Of a stretch of 64,000 nucleotides of DNA, positions 48,025 through 59,830 are shown piece after piece (within the stretch, counting starts at the first letter, position 1; each line of letters begins with the position of its first letter). The notes under the pieces were generated by a model that was not told the origin of the DNA, searched no databases, and saw only the letters and a list, made by a program, of their open reading frames with translations. The translations under genes were made by a program, and so were the position numbers. Source of the stretch: Pseudomonas syringae (GTDB lineage Bacteria > Pseudomonadota > Gammaproteobacteria > Pseudomonadales > Pseudomonadaceae); contig NZ_LGSI01000047.1 in NCBI RefSeq assembly GCF_001698815.1, forward strand, positions 1 through 64,000, given 5' to 3'.

Positions 48025-48049
48025 AAAACCGAGCCTTGTGCTCGGTTTT
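48025..48049 (+). terminator. terminator of tRNA-Leu copy 2
   Basis: Nine-base stem AAAACCGAG / CTCGGTTTT with a seven-base loop, just 3' of the second tRNA. Confidence 0.88.
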
Positions 48050-48062
48050 GTGCTTTCTGGCT

Positions 48063-48165
48063 GTTGGAGCGAGCGCGCGGAGATCCGACTTGCCCGCGAA
48101 GGACGACAACACAATCCATCAGTTACACCGCGGCAACCGGTTCGCGGGCAAGCCTCGCTCCAACG
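48063..48165. repeat. REP pair 17 with a disrupted left arm
   Basis: The left copy reads GTTGGAGCGAG, then about 15 extra bases, then CTTGCCCGCGAAGG; the right copy (TTCGCGGGCAAGCCTCGCTC and onward) is intact. It lies between tRNA-Leu copy 2 and the chemoreceptor gene. Confidence 0.8.
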
Positions 48166-48182
48166 AGGCCGACCCACCTCCC

Positions 48183-50117
48183 CTACGCCCTGAACTGCCC
48201 CAGACTCGCCTTCAACTGCGCCGCCAGTTTGTCGAGCACCTTGCCGCTCGCCGTGGTTTCCACCACGACCTGAGCCGCCCGCTGGGCCTGGGCATGAATC
48301 ACCTCCACACGCCCACGTACGGCTTGCGCGCCCTCAGCCTGATGCGCCGCTGCCTGAGTGGCCAGACCAATCGCCGCATGCACCTGCTCGACCGACTCCT
48401 GCACGATCTGCTGCGACTTCGCGCTGTCACGCAGCACAGCGAGCCCCTCCTTGGCCTGACGCCCCGCCACACCAATCGCGGCTACCGCTTCCTTGGCACC
48501 ACGCTGCAAGGCGACGATGTGCTCCTGAATGTCACCGGTCGAGCTTTGCGTCTTGCTGGCCAATGCCCGCACTTCGTCGGCCACCACCGCAAAGCCGCGT
48601 CCGGTCTCACCAGCGCGGGCCGCTTCGATGGCCGCGTTCAAGGCCAATAGATTGGTTTGCTCGGCAATCCCGTGGATCACCGTCAGCACCACTTCGATCT
48701 GCTGGCTTTGCTGCGCCAGACGCTCGATGACTTTCGCACCGGTGTCCACCTGCCCCGCCAACGCCTCAATCAAACCGCCAACCTGATTGGAGGTGCGGGT
48801 GTTTTCGTCGGTGGCCTGGCGAATATCCACCACTTGCTTCAACGCCGCCTGCATCGCATGACTTTCCGATTGCGCCTCGTCAGCCATTTGCGCCAATGCC
48901 TTCAGACTTGCCGCCACTTCGTCGCGCTGCAGCTCCGCCGCTGCATCTGCGCCGGCATTGCGCAGGCTCATGGCGTTGATTTCCACCCCCGTGCGCTGTG
49001 CCACATCGCCCGCCTCACGAACGATCGGCTGCAACTTGGCGACGAAGCGATTGACCGCCGCCGCCATGTCGCCGATTTCATCGTTGCTGTCGAGTTTGAC
49101 GCGCTTGGTCAGATCACCCTCGCCCGCCGCCAGATCATCCAGCGCAGCGATCAACAGCAGCAGTTTGCTGACGACCCGACGACCCAGCACCACAGCCAAC
49201 AGAAGCAACACACCAAGGCCGACCAACGCCAGGCCCATGCCGATCCGCCAGCGCAGGGTTTCTGCCGCCTCCTGGACTGCCGAAGTGGTATTGGCGCTCA
49301 TGGCCGAGGCCGCGGCCTGCGCCGAACCCAGACGACTGCGCAACGCCGCCGAGCTTTCCTTGGCTGCGCCACCCAGACTGTCGGACACCAATTGCTCGCC
49401 ACTGGTAATCAAGGTTGCGAAGCGCTTGTCCAGCGCAACGAGATTCTCTTCGACAGTGGCAGTGGACACGCCCATGCGCACCTTGCCGATTTCCACGCCG
49501 TTAGGGCTGATGGAGGCTTCGACGTAGTACACCGACGCATCGTTCTTCGCTGCGTTCAGCACTTTATCCATGGCCCGCTCGCCTTCGCCCTTGTCCAGCA
49601 AGGCCTTGATCAGCGGGTTTTCGCGATTCAGATAGCGCGTGAGGTGCTCGCCCGCTGCATCGTCATACACGACGAACAGGACATTGGGATTGCGCTGGGC
49701 ACGACGAGCAAATTCCGACAGTGTGGGCGTATCGCCATCCCACATTGCACGGGGAGCAACCGCCGCCAACAGCTCAGCCATATCAGTTGCGGAATCCTGA
49801 AGATCCTTTTCCAGCGTGCGGCGCAATTGCGCCTGCTCATCTTTCAGACGTGCAGCGAGGCCGACGCTCAGGCGTTGACGGGTACTGGAGGCCAATGCAT
49901 CCAGGCTTGAGGTTACTTCGCGACTTGCCTGCTCCAGTTCGGAGGACAAGTGTTGCGAATCTACACCCAGGCGTTTATCCAGATCAGCCTCAAGCGCGGT
50001 GACAGTGCTCCGGGTAAGAGCAACGGCAACCAGCACCTGCACCAAAAGTGCGATACCAAGGGCAATGAATACAGGCCGAAGCAAGCGACTGCGCAATAAC
50101 GAGAGGACAGCTGACAC
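48183..50117 (-). CDS. methyl-accepting chemotaxis protein
   Basis: A 644-residue chemoreceptor. One membrane segment (about residues 12-35), a periplasmic sensor region of roughly 250 residues, a second membrane segment near 285-305, HAMP, and the signalling domain with the hairpin tip [22 protein letters not shown] near residue 530. The ligand is unknown. I start it at the GTG at 50117, since GGAGGGA lies nine bases before it; the GTG at 50159 (14 codons earlier) lacks a clear ribosome site. It follows purA but its terminator lies between them. Confidence 0.92.
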   Translation of the reverse strand: MSAVLSLLRSRLLRPVFIALGIALLVQVLVAVALTRSTVTALEADLDKRLGVDSQHLSSELEQASREVTSSLDALASSTRQRLSVGLAARLKDEQAQLRRTLEKDLQDSATDMAELLAAVAPRAMWDGDTPTLSEFARRAQRNPNVLFVVYDDAAGEHLTRYLNRENPLIKALLDKGEGERAMDKVLNAAKNDASVYYVEASISPNGVEIGKVRMGVSTATVEENLVALDKRFATLITSGEQLVSDSLGGAAKESSAALRSRLGSAQAAASAMSANTTSAVQEAAETLRWRIGMGLALVGLGVLLLLAVVLGRRVVSKLLLLIAALDDLAAGEGDLTKRVKLDSNDEIGDMAAAVNRFVAKLQPIVREAGDVAQRTGVEINAMSLRNAGADAAAELQRDEVAASLKALAQMADEAQSESHAMQAALKQVVDIRQATDENTRTSNQVGGLIEALAGQVDTGAKVIERLAQQSQQIEVVLTVIHGIAEQTNLLALNAAIEAARAGETGRGFAVVADEVRALASKTQSSTGDIQEHIVALQRGAKEAVAAIGVAGRQAKEGLAVLRDSAKSQQIVQESVEQVHAAIGLATQAAAHQAEGAQAVRGRVEVIHAQAQRAAQVVVETTASGKVLDKLAAQLKASLGQFRA

Positions 50118-50220
50118 GGGGGAATCCCTCCACCACCGGCGCCATTGAAATGATGGCACCGCTTCTGAGGTTTTCTACAGCAATCACCGTGCCGTGTTTG
50201 TGACTTGGGTCACAGCCAAA

Positions 50221-50254
50221 ATAACAAAGGGCCGCATAAGCGGCCCTTTGTTAT
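50221..50254 (-). terminator. terminator of purA
   Basis: Perfect 15-base arms (ATAACAAAGGGCCGC and its complement) around an ATAA loop, 14 bases after the purA stop; on the minus strand it continues with TTTTGGC. Confidence 0.9.
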
Positions 50255-50268
50255 GTTTCAACGACTTA

Positions 50269-51576
<1,308 letters not shown>

Positions 51577-51615
51577 TCACGCAAACTTGGTGCCGGCGGC
51601 GGCCGGCAGGGAAAC

Positions 51616-52803
51616 TCAAGAGGCCAGCGGCACTACCTGCCAATGCTCGCCATGCTGAATCAATTGCCGATCACAATCGGCCTCACGCGCTGCACTGGCC
51701 TGCTGTCCAGGCAAACCCTGAACCACACGCTGACCTTCGCTGCGCAGCTGACAGACTTGCTGCCAGAGCGCTGCATCGGTGCTGTCCGGCATCCAGATGC
51801 CGCCGGTCGGCAACTGGATTTCTGCGCGACCCAGTGTCACCAGGGTTTTCAGATCCGTGGAGAAGCCGGTCGCGGGACGAGCCCGGCCGAAATCCGCACC
51901 GATATCATCGTAGCGACCGCCTTGGGCGATCGATTGACCGACACCCGGAACGAACACCGCGAACACCACACCGGTGTGGTAGTGATAGCCACGCAATTCG
52001 CCCAGATCGAAATACAACGGTAGCTCAGGGAAGCGGGCAGCGAGGCGCTCGGCAATCGTCAACAGATCATCGAGGGCGGCGAGCACCGGCGCAGGCGCGT
52101 TGGCCAGCCGATCACGCGCCGCTGCCAACACTTCACGACCGCCGCACAAGTCGACCAGCGCACGCAGCATGGTCGCCAGATCGCTCGGCAGGTTTTCAGT
52201 CAGGACAATCACTTCGTCGATGGCCTTGCGCTGCAGCGCGTCGAACAGCTGCTGCTCGACTTCGCCGGACAAACCAGCGGCACGCGCCAGACCACGATAG
52301 ATACCGACATGGCCCAGGTCCATATGCACATCCGGCACATCGGCCAGCTGCAACATGGCCAGCATCAGGCTGATCACTTCGACGTCGCTGCTCGGGCTCG
52401 CATCGCCATACAGCTCCGCACCCAACTGGATCGGGCTGCGCGAAGATGACAGGGCACGCGGTTGCGCATGCAGCACGCTGCCGGCGTAGCACAGACGGCT
52501 TGGACCTTCGCGACGCAGTGTGTGCGCATCGATGCGCGCCACTTGCGGCGTGATGTCGGCACGAAAACCCATCTGCCGACCCGACTGCGGATCGATCACC
52601 TTGAAGGTGCGCAGATCCAGGTCCGAGCCTGCACCAGTGAGCAGGGATTCGAGGTATTCGATATGAGGGGTGACTACGAATTCATAGCCCCAGCTCTGGA
52701 ACAGATCCAACACCTGACGGCGCGCTACTTCTATACGCGCCGCTTCCGGTGGCAGTACTTCTTCGATGCCATCTGGTAGCAGCCAGCGGTCAACCGTTGC
52801 CAT
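51616..52803 (-). CDS. hisZ: ATP phosphoribosyltransferase regulatory subunit HisZ
   Basis: A 395-residue paralogue of histidyl-tRNA synthetase that lacks tRNA charging and instead regulates short-form HisG. It shows the class-II motifs ([16 protein letters not shown] near 81, [11 protein letters not shown] near 124, [14 protein letters not shown] near 276). In Pseudomonas hisZ sits here beside purA, away from the other his genes. Confidence 0.95.
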   Translation of the reverse strand: MATVDRWLLPDGIEEVLPPEAARIEVARRQVLDLFQSWGYEFVVTPHIEYLESLLTGAGSDLDLRTFKVIDPQSGRQMGFRADITPQVARIDAHTLRREGPSRLCYAGSVLHAQPRALSSSRSPIQLGAELYGDASPSSDVEVISLMLAMLQLADVPDVHMDLGHVGIYRGLARAAGLSGEVEQQLFDALQRKAIDEVIVLTENLPSDLATMLRALVDLCGGREVLAAARDRLANAPAPVLAALDDLLTIAERLAARFPELPLYFDLGELRGYHYHTGVVFAVFVPGVGQSIAQGGRYDDIGADFGRARPATGFSTDLKTLVTLGRAEIQLPTGGIWMPDSTDAALWQQVCQLRSEGQRVVQGLPGQQASAAREADCDRQLIQHGEHWQVVPLAS

Positions 52804-52860
52804 TACGCCATTCCCCTATGATCCGGGCGGCAAGCCATGGGGCGAGCCTTGAGTAAAGCA

Positions 52861-52933
52861 GACAGTGGTCAAGTCCTGCAGTCATTCTTGCGGGCACGAC
52901 GAGCGCCCGAGAATGGCCTTGCGGACCACTGTC
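52861..52933. other. inverted repeat in the hisZ-hflC gap
   Basis: GACAGTGGTC (52861-52870) and GACCACTGTC (52924-52933), arms of ten bases with a 53-base loop, in the 305-base gap upstream of hisZ. It may be part of the hisZ leader RNA. No gene is seen in the gap (52804-53108). Confidence 0.4.
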
Positions 52934-53001
52934 CTCGAAAAATCTTGCCGCAAGCAGTCCTCGCGGATCTGCGGGCTGCGACCAATCAATCGTGCAGACG
53001 C

Positions 53002-53025
53002 AAAAAAGCCGGGAATTTCCCGGCT
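53002..53025 (-). terminator. terminator of the hfq-hflX-hflK-hflC block
   Basis: On the minus strand AGCCGGGA-AA-TTCCCGGCT followed by T5-6, about 85 bases after the hflC stop. It ends the block that begins near mutL/nnr. Confidence 0.88.
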
Positions 53026-53108
53026 GCCGCATCATACACACGTTTTACCGAGTGATCACCCCGCCAGACGGTTTTGCCGCCCGGCGGAGCTTTCGAGTCA
53101 CGCGTGAA

Positions 53109-53978
53109 TCACGGCTTGGATTTTTGCAGATAGCGGAAGAAATCGCTATTTGGATCCAGAACCATCACGTCGCTTTTGCTCGCGAAGCTTTCACGGTAGG
53201 CACGCAGGCTACGGTAGAACGCGTAGAACTCCTGATCCTGGCCGTAAGCCTTGGAGTAGATCGAGGAGGCCTGGGCATCACCATCACCACGAGCCTCTTC
53301 AGACTCACGATAGGCTTCTGCCAGCAACACGCGACGTTGACGATCAGCGTCGGCACGAATGCCTTCAGCCAGCTCGTTACCCTTGGCGCGATGTTCGCGG
53401 GCTTCACGTTCACGCTCGGTGCTCATACGCTCGAACACGCTGCGGTTCACTTCCTTCGGCAGGTCGATGGCCTTGACCCGGACGTCGATGACTTCGATGC
53501 CCAGCTCCTTGGTTGCCATCGCATTGAGCGATGCAGTGATGTCAGCCATCAGCGCATCACGTTCACCCGACACAGCTTCGTGCAGGGTGCGCTTGCCGAA
53601 CTGGTCGCGCAGACCGGATTCCAGACGACGGGACAGACGCTCATCAGCGATCTGCTTCAAGCCGGAAGTCGCCGTGTAGAAGCGCTCCGCGTCCTTGACC
53701 CGCCATTTGGCGTAGGCATCAACCATGACCGCTTTCTTTTCCAGGGTCAGGAAGCGTTGCGTTGGAGCATCCAGCGTCAGCAGGCGACCGTCGAACTTGC
53801 GCACCTGGTTAACGTAAGGAATCTTCACGTGCAGGCCCGGCTGTACATCAGCCTGAACCACCCGCCCGAATTGGAGCATGACTGCCCGTTCGGTCTGGGA
53901 CACGATGTAGAGACTGTTCCAGGCAACCACCGCCAGCACTACACAAACAATCAGGGCGATCAGCGATTTATTGCTCAT
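53109..53978 (-). CDS. hflC: HflC, FtsH protease modulator
   Basis: A 289-residue SPFH/Band 7 protein with a single N-terminal membrane segment (about residues 5-25), mostly periplasmic. With HflK it forms a large cage around FtsH in the inner membrane. The SPFH core is residues 30-200 (AVMLQFGRVVQADVQPGLHVKIPYV), then a long helix rich in Ala, Glu and Arg. ATGA overlap with the hflK stop. Confidence 0.96.
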   Translation of the reverse strand: MSNKSLIALIVCVVLAVVAWNSLYIVSQTERAVMLQFGRVVQADVQPGLHVKIPYVNQVRKFDGRLLTLDAPTQRFLTLEKKAVMVDAYAKWRVKDAERFYTATSGLKQIADERLSRRLESGLRDQFGKRTLHEAVSGERDALMADITASLNAMATKELGIEVIDVRVKAIDLPKEVNRSVFERMSTEREREAREHRAKGNELAEGIRADADRQRRVLLAEAYRESEEARGDGDAQASSIYSKAYGQDQEFYAFYRSLRAYRESFASKSDVMVLDPNSDFFRYLQKSKP

Positions 53979-55144
53979 CAGCGACTCTCCCTTGTACGCA
54001 CATCGCGCTGCTGCAACTCGGTGGCACGGGTGCCAACGTCAGTTGCTGCTGCGGCTGCACCGGTAGTCGGGGCAGTGCCGTTACGACCACTCTCGATCAT
54101 CTTGTCCAGCGGCAGGTAAAGCAGATTGTTCTGCCCCTTGTCGCCGGTTACGAGAACCTTGCTGGTGTTGGTGAACAGTTCCTGCATGGTGTCCAGATAC
54201 AGACGCTCGCGGGTAACTTCCGGTGCCTTGCGGTACTCGGCGACCAGCTTGGTAAAGCGGTCTGCTTCACCCTTGGCGCGCGAAACCACTTCATCACGGT
54301 AACCGTTGGCGTCTTCAAGAATACGCTGGGCCTGACCACGGGCTTCCGGGATTACACCGTTGGCGTAGGTTTCAGCCTGGTTACGTGCACGTTGCTCGTC
54401 TTCACGGGCGCGGATCACGTCATCAAAGGCTTCCTGAACTTCACGCGGCGCAGCAGCACTTTGCACGTTCACCTGAGTGACCGTGATACCGGTGCGATAC
54501 GTGTCGAGGAAGCGTTGCAGGCGTTCCTTGATTTCACTGGCCATCAGCTCACGACCTTCAGTGAGCACCTGATCCATCGCCGTGGAACCCACGACATGGC
54601 GCAAGGCGCTTTCTGTAGCGTGTTGCAGGCTGACTTCAGGCTGGTCGACGTTCAATACGAAATCACGCAGATTGGAGATCTTGTACTGCACCGTCAGCGG
54701 CACTTCGACGATGTTCTCGTCTTCGGTCAGCATCTGGCCTTGCTTGCTGTAGGCACGTTCGCGAGTCACGTTTTCCATGTACTTGCGATCGAACGGCGGG
54801 AAGTAGATGTTCAGGCCCGACCCTACGGTTTCGTAGTATTGGCCGAAACGCAGCACGACAGCCTGCTCCTGCTCATCCACGACGTAGATAGCGCTGTAGA
54901 GCCAGATCGCGACAAGCACGACCAGGCCGATGCCGAGCAGGCCTAAGCCACCACCCTTGCGTGAACTACCGCCACCGCCGTCACCACCAGTACGTTTCTT
55001 ACCACCGAACAACCCATTCAGGCTTTCCTGCAGCTTACGGAAGGCCTCGTCGAGATCCGGTGGCCCCTTGCGGTCGCCATTCTTGCGCTTACCACCCCAA
55101 GGATCCTGATTATTCGAGTTGCCACCCGGCTCATTCCAAGCCAT
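53978..55144 (-). CDS. hflK: HflK, FtsH protease modulator
   Basis: A 388-residue SPFH protein. The N-terminal 60-70 residues are Gly/Asn/Asp-rich and cytoplasmic, followed by a membrane segment (about 80-97), then the SPFH core with DEQEQAVVLRFGQYYETVGSGL near 102. Its stop overlaps the hflC start. Start chosen at 55144 (MAWNEPGG); the frame is open to 55180. It follows hflX. Confidence 0.96.
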   Translation of the reverse strand: MAWNEPGGNSNNQDPWGGKRKNGDRKGPPDLDEAFRKLQESLNGLFGGKKRTGGDGGGGSSRKGGGLGLLGIGLVVLVAIWLYSAIYVVDEQEQAVVLRFGQYYETVGSGLNIYFPPFDRKYMENVTRERAYSKQGQMLTEDENIVEVPLTVQYKISNLRDFVLNVDQPEVSLQHATESALRHVVGSTAMDQVLTEGRELMASEIKERLQRFLDTYRTGITVTQVNVQSAAAPREVQEAFDDVIRAREDEQRARNQAETYANGVIPEARGQAQRILEDANGYRDEVVSRAKGEADRFTKLVAEYRKAPEVTRERLYLDTMQELFTNTSKVLVTGDKGQNNLLYLPLDKMIESGRNGTAPTTGAAAAATDVGTRATELQQRDVRTRESR

Positions 55145-55240
55145 AGCGCTCTCCATCTGATAAAGCAAAGACGCGCCCACGGCGCGCCGACCAATGCTAC
55201 AGAATGCCCGGGAAACCCGTACAACGGCTTTCCCACGCTT

Positions 55241-56542
55241 TTATTGCAAAGTGTGTTGCTCGATGAATTCCAGCGGCTGCAGTCCTTCGCGACTCACCAG
55301 GCGATTGAATTCAACTCGCGGCAAACGTACGGCTAACAAGCTGCCGCCTTCATCGTCATGCTCTTCGCTTTGTACTGCACCCAATTCGAAGAATTGAGCG
55401 CGCAGTCGAGCAAAACGCTGAGGCAAGCGCAAGGTGCCGACAAACAAATCGTCACCCAGCAGTTCGGCTACGGCCTGTTTGAGCAGGTCCAGCCCACGAC
55501 CGTCACGGGCAGACAACCAGACACGTTGCGGTTTGCCATCGGCATCGCGCTGTATCTGGGGTTCAACCCCTTCGAGCAGATCGAGTTTGTTATACACCTC
55601 AAGTATCGGCAAGCCCTCGGCCCCGATCTCTCCCAGCACCGCCATCACCTGTTCAATCTGCGCCATGCGCTCAGGTTCATGGGAATCGATGACGTGCAGC
55701 AGCAGATCGGAGTTGCTTGATTCTTCGAGGGTTGCGCGAAACGCTTCGACCAGCTTGTGTGGCAAGTGGCGAATGAAGCCCACGGTATCGGCCAGCACGA
55801 TTGGCCCCAGGTCGTCGAGTTGCAGACGGCGCAGGGTCGGATCGAGCGTGGCGAACAGTTGGTCGGCGGCGAATACGTCGGAATCGGTGACCGCATTGAA
55901 CAGCGTCGATTTGCCGGCGTTGGTATAGCCCACCAGTGAAACCGAAGGTATGTCGGCGCGCTTGCGCCCGCGACGAGCCTGCTCACGCTGGCTGCGGACC
56001 TTTTCCAGACGACTCTTGATTTGCCGCAGACGCACCCGCAGCAGACGGCGGTCGGTTTCCAGCTGGGTTTCACCCGGACCGCGCATGCCAATGCCGCCGC
56101 CCTGTCGCTCAAGGTGAGTCCAGCCGCGAACCAGTCGCGTACTCATGTGCTCGAGCTGTGCCAGCTCGACTTGCAACTTGCCTTCATGAGTGCGCGCGCG
56201 CTGCGCGAAGATATCCAGGATCAATCCCGTGCGATCAAGCACGCGACACTCGAAGACTTTCTCGAGGTTGCGCTCCTGACTGGGCGTGAGGATGTGATTG
56301 AAGATGACGATATCTATTTTTTCGGCTTTGACCTGGTCGCGAAGTTCTTCGACCTTGCCGCTGCCAATCAGATATTTGGCCGATGGCCGATGACGCGGCA
56401 CGTTAACGAACGCGACGGTATCGGCGCCAGCCGATATGGCCAACTCCTGAAACTCCTGCGGATCTTCGCGCGCCTCAGGGTCCTGACCATCCAAGTGAAC
56501 GAGGATTGCCCGCTCACCACCACTGTGGCGCTCAAAGAACAA
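55241..56542 (-). CDS. hflX: ribosome-associated GTPase HflX
   Basis: A 433-residue GTPase. The N-terminal nucleotide-binding domain includes DTVAFVNVPRHRPSAKYLIGSGK near 39, then a helical linker and the G domain with GYTNAGKST near 205 and NKLDL near 310. HflX splits stalled ribosomes under stress. The start is TTG at 56542, with GGAG six bases before it and MFFERHSGGERA as the first residues. Hfq ends 12 bases upstream. Confidence 0.95.
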   Translation of the reverse strand: MFFERHSGGERAILVHLDGQDPEAREDPQEFQELAISAGADTVAFVNVPRHRPSAKYLIGSGKVEELRDQVKAEKIDIVIFNHILTPSQERNLEKVFECRVLDRTGLILDIFAQRARTHEGKLQVELAQLEHMSTRLVRGWTHLERQGGGIGMRGPGETQLETDRRLLRVRLRQIKSRLEKVRSQREQARRGRKRADIPSVSLVGYTNAGKSTLFNAVTDSDVFAADQLFATLDPTLRRLQLDDLGPIVLADTVGFIRHLPHKLVEAFRATLEESSNSDLLLHVIDSHEPERMAQIEQVMAVLGEIGAEGLPILEVYNKLDLLEGVEPQIQRDADGKPQRVWLSARDGRGLDLLKQAVAELLGDDLFVGTLRLPQRFARLRAQFFELGAVQSEEHDDEGGSLLAVRLPRVEFNRLVSREGLQPLEFIEQHTLQ

Positions 56543-56554
56543 AGCAGACTCCTA

Positions 56555-56815
56555 TCAGGCGTTACCTGGCTCAGCGTCGCCCTGTTCGGATTCGGCGGCG
56601 CTAGGCAGACGAATGGGACGAACCGGTACAACGGTAGAGATGGCGTGCTTGTAAACCATTTGGCTGACAGTGTTTTTCAGCAAAATAACGAACTGGTCGA
56701 AAGACTCGATCGTGCCTTGCAGCTTGATACCGTTTACCAGATAGATCGAAACCCCAACCTTTTCTTTACGTAAAGTGTTCAGGTAAGGGTCTTGTAGCGA
56801 ATGCCCTTTTGACAT
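56555..56815 (-). CDS. hfq: RNA chaperone Hfq
   Basis: An 86-residue Sm-like hexameric protein that brings small RNAs and mRNAs together and is central to Pseudomonas catabolite control with Crc. N-terminal [20 protein letters not shown] is the standard start, followed by the Sm1 and Sm2 motifs ([10 protein letters not shown] and [10 protein letters not shown]) and a short acidic C-terminal tail (about residues 70-86). The ATG at 56815 has AGGAG upstream; the longer frame to 56872 is not coding. Confidence 0.98.
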   Translation of the reverse strand: MSKGHSLQDPYLNTLRKEKVGVSIYLVNGIKLQGTIESFDQFVILLKNTVSQMVYKHAISTVVPVRPIRLPSAAESEQGDAEPGNA

Positions 56816-56902
56816 GTGCCGCACTCCTTTAAGGATCAATAATAATTCGAATTCAATGGGCTTTACCGCCACCCCCCAAGGATAGACGGCTATTACAAGG
56901 AC

Positions 56903-57874
56903 TCAGCTCAATATGGAGACCGAGCCCAGGTATTTCAAGGCACGTGGCAGATTGTCGCAAGCCAGGCTGTCCAACCAGTGTAAATCTTCCCAACTGCGCA
57001 ACCAGGTGAACTGCCGTTTGGCCAGTTGACGCGTGGCAATGATGCCCCGCTCCTGCATTTCAGACCATGTCAGTTTTCCATCCAGATGATCCCAGACCTG
57101 GCGATAACCAACGGCTCTGATCGATGGCAACCCCGAATGCAGGTCGCCTCGTGAACGCAATGCCAGCACCTCATCCAGAAATCCCTGGTCCAGCATGTGT
57201 GAAAAACGTAACGCAATACGGTCATGCAACACCTTGCGATCTGCCGGAGCAATAGCCAGGTTCGCGACAGTATAGGGCAATTGCCGACGTCCCGAAGCCG
57301 CTGCGTCGGTACTTTGCGCAGTTTGTTGCTCGCGGAGTGCAGTCATGCTCAAACCGCTGACCCGATAAACTTCCAGCGCGCGTATCAACCGTTGCGGATC
57401 ATTGGGATGGATTCGCGCCGCTGACACCGGGTCGACAGCCGCCAGATCATCATGCAACGCCTGCCAACCATGGACCGCTGCCCGGGCTTCAAGTTGCGCC
57501 CTGACCTCGGCATCGGCCGCTGGCATATCAGCCAGCCCGTCCATCAGAGCCTTGAAATACAACATCGTGCCACCCACCAGCAAAGGAATATTTCCCCGTG
57601 CGGTGATTTCCGCCATGGCCGCCAGTGCATCGGTACGAAAATCCGCTGCCGAATAGCTTTGCGCCGGGTCGAGAATATCCACCAGACGATGGGGAAACTC
57701 GGCCAATTGTGCTTTTGATGGCTTGGCCGTGCCAATGTCCATGCCGCGATAGACCAGTGCCGAGTCGACACTGATCAGCTCGCAAGGCAGGATCTTGCTG
57801 AGTTCGATAGCCAGATCAGTCTTGCCCGAGGCCGTGGGGCCCATGAGAAAGATGGCGGGAGGTAAAGCGCTCAT
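56903..57874 (-). CDS. miaA: tRNA dimethylallyltransferase MiaA
   Basis: A 323-residue enzyme adding the isopentenyl group to A37 of tRNAs that read UNN codons. P-loop GPTASGKTD near residue 12, the [16 protein letters not shown] motif near 37 and the tRNA-binding helical insertion in the middle. It begins immediately after the mutL stop and continues the operon towards hfq. Confidence 0.97.
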   Translation of the reverse strand: MSALPPAIFLMGPTASGKTDLAIELSKILPCELISVDSALVYRGMDIGTAKPSKAQLAEFPHRLVDILDPAQSYSAADFRTDALAAMAEITARGNIPLLVGGTMLYFKALMDGLADMPAADAEVRAQLEARAAVHGWQALHDDLAAVDPVSAARIHPNDPQRLIRALEVYRVSGLSMTALREQQTAQSTDAAASGRRQLPYTVANLAIAPADRKVLHDRIALRFSHMLDQGFLDEVLALRSRGDLHSGLPSIRAVGYRQVWDHLDGKLTWSEMQERGIIATRQLAKRQFTWLRSWEDLHWLDSLACDNLPRALKYLGSVSILS

Positions 57875-59830
57875 TCAACGACCGCGCAAAAAGAGTTTGT
57901 CCAGATCGTCCAGACCCATTTGGGTCCACGTCGGCCGACCGTGGTTGCATTGACCGCTGCGCTCGGTGTTTTCCATGTCACGCAGCAGACCGTTCATTTC
58001 CGGGATCGCCAGACGCCGATTGGCGCGAATCGCGCCATGACAGGCCATGGTACCCAGCAGCTCGTTCATGTGTGCCTGAACACGGTCGCTGGTGCCGTAT
58101 TCCATCAAATCCGCCAACACGTCGCTGACCAGCCGATTGGCTTCGGCTTGCTTGAGTAGTGCAGGAATTTGCCGGATCGCCAGGGTTTCCGGGCCAAGAC
58201 GCTGCAATTCGAAGCCCAGGCGCTGGAACGTCTCGATATGTTCTTCGGCACAATCCGCTTCGCGCTGGCTGACGGCGATGGATTCCGGGACCAGCAATGG
58301 CTGCCCGCTCAAGCCTTCGCTGGCCATGGCGATCTTCAGGCGTTCGTACATGATTCGCTCGTGGGCCGCATGCATATCCACCAGCACCAGGCCAAGCGCG
58401 TTCTCGGCAAGGATATAAATCCCCTTGAGCTGCGCCAGCGCATAGCCCAACGGCGGGATATCGCCCTGGGTTTCCGGCAGTGAGACAGCTGCTGCGCCCG
58501 GCAGTGGCGCGAAAAACTCGCGATACGCGCTTTGCGCTTCGGCGGCGGGCAAGGTTGCGCCAGGCCGTGGCGTGTACTGATATTGATAACCCGCGCCCGC
58601 CCCGGAACCGGCCGGTCGCGCATAGGGCTCGCCTTGCGGCTGTTCCAGCAGATTATTGGCCAGGCGCATTTCGCCCTGAGGGCCGAATTCGCCGGCTTCC
58701 GGGCCAGTCGGACGCTCGATGGCGGTGACAGGCGCGGAGCCGGACACTTGATCTTCCGGGCGCACATCACCCAAGGCGCGATGCAAGGTGCCATACAAAA
58801 AGTCATGGACCATGCGCCCGTCACGGAAGCGCACTTCGTGCTTGGTCGGGTGCACGTTGACGTCGACGACCGCCGGATCCACTTCGAAAAACAGCACGAA
58901 GGTCGGATGGCGGCCATTGAACAGCACATCGCGATACGCCTGACGCACCGCGTGGGCCACCAGTTTGTCGCGCACCGCGCGGCCATTCACGTAGAAATAT
59001 TGCAGATCCGCCTGGCTGCGCGAGAACGTCGGCAGACCAACCCAGCCCCACAAGTGCAAACCGTTGCGCTCGATCTCGATAGGCAGTGCCTGCTCCAGAA
59101 AACCTGGGCCGCAGATCGCTGCGACGCGTCTGGCCCGGGCGTTGTCATCATGGGCTTCGTGCAGACTGAGAATCGTCTTGCCGTTGTGGCGCAGGTGGAA
59201 AGCCACGTCGAAACGGGCCAGCGCCATGCGTTTGATGACTTCCTGCAGGTGATCGAATTCGGTTTTCTCGGCCTTGAGAAACTTGCGCCGCGCCGGGGTG
59301 TTGAAAAACAGGTCCCGGACTTCAACCGAGGTGCCCACCGGATGCGCCGCAGGCTGTACTCGCGAGGCCATGTCGCGGCCTTCGGTTTCCACTTGCCAGG
59401 CTTGATCGGCATCACGGGTGCGCGAGGTCAGGGTCAGGCGGGCGACCGAACTGATCGACGCCAGCGCTTCGCCGCGAAAACCGAGGCTCATTACCCGCTC
59501 AAGGTCTTCCAGGTCACGAATCTTGCTGGTCGCATGCCGGGCCAGGGCTAACGGCAGATCGTCGGAAGAAATCCCGCTGCCATCGTCACGCACCCGCAGC
59601 AGCTTGATCCCGGCCTGTTCAACATCGACATCAATGCGTTTGGCGCCGGAGTCCAGACTGTTTTCCAGCAGCTCCTTGATGACTGAAGCCGGTCGCTCGA
59701 CCACTTCGCCCGCAGCGATCTGGTTAGCCAGTCGCGGACTGAGCAGTTCGATGCGCGCAGCGCTGAGCGAGACGTTGGCGGTATCGGTGCTGACGTCCGT
59801 TTCAATGCTGTCGACGAGAAGGTCGGTCAT
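57875..59830 (-). CDS. mutL: DNA mismatch repair protein MutL
   Basis: A 651-residue GHKL ATPase: [20 protein letters not shown] near residue 48, DDGSGI near 78, RHATSKI near 93 and GFRGEAL near 113. The C-terminal dimer domain has [12 protein letters not shown] near 500, which fits the DQHA-x2-E-x4-E endonuclease motif with Gln replaced by Met. This is the pattern of nicking MutL proteins in bacteria without MutH/Dam, consistent with Pseudomonas. Its ATG overlaps the TGA of amiB. Confidence 0.97.
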   Translation of the reverse strand: MTDLLVDSIETDVSTDTANVSLSAARIELLSPRLANQIAAGEVVERPASVIKELLENSLDSGAKRIDVDVEQAGIKLLRVRDDGSGISSDDLPLALARHATSKIRDLEDLERVMSLGFRGEALASISSVARLTLTSRTRDADQAWQVETEGRDMASRVQPAAHPVGTSVEVRDLFFNTPARRKFLKAEKTEFDHLQEVIKRMALARFDVAFHLRHNGKTILSLHEAHDDNARARRVAAICGPGFLEQALPIEIERNGLHLWGWVGLPTFSRSQADLQYFYVNGRAVRDKLVAHAVRQAYRDVLFNGRHPTFVLFFEVDPAVVDVNVHPTKHEVRFRDGRMVHDFLYGTLHRALGDVRPEDQVSGSAPVTAIERPTGPEAGEFGPQGEMRLANNLLEQPQGEPYARPAGSGAGAGYQYQYTPRPGATLPAAEAQSAYREFFAPLPGAAAVSLPETQGDIPPLGYALAQLKGIYILAENALGLVLVDMHAAHERIMYERLKIAMASEGLSGQPLLVPESIAVSQREADCAEEHIETFQRLGFELQRLGPETLAIRQIPALLKQAEANRLVSDVLADLMEYGTSDRVQAHMNELLGTMACHGAIRANRRLAIPEMNGLLRDMENTERSGQCNHGRPTWTQMGLDDLDKLFLRGR

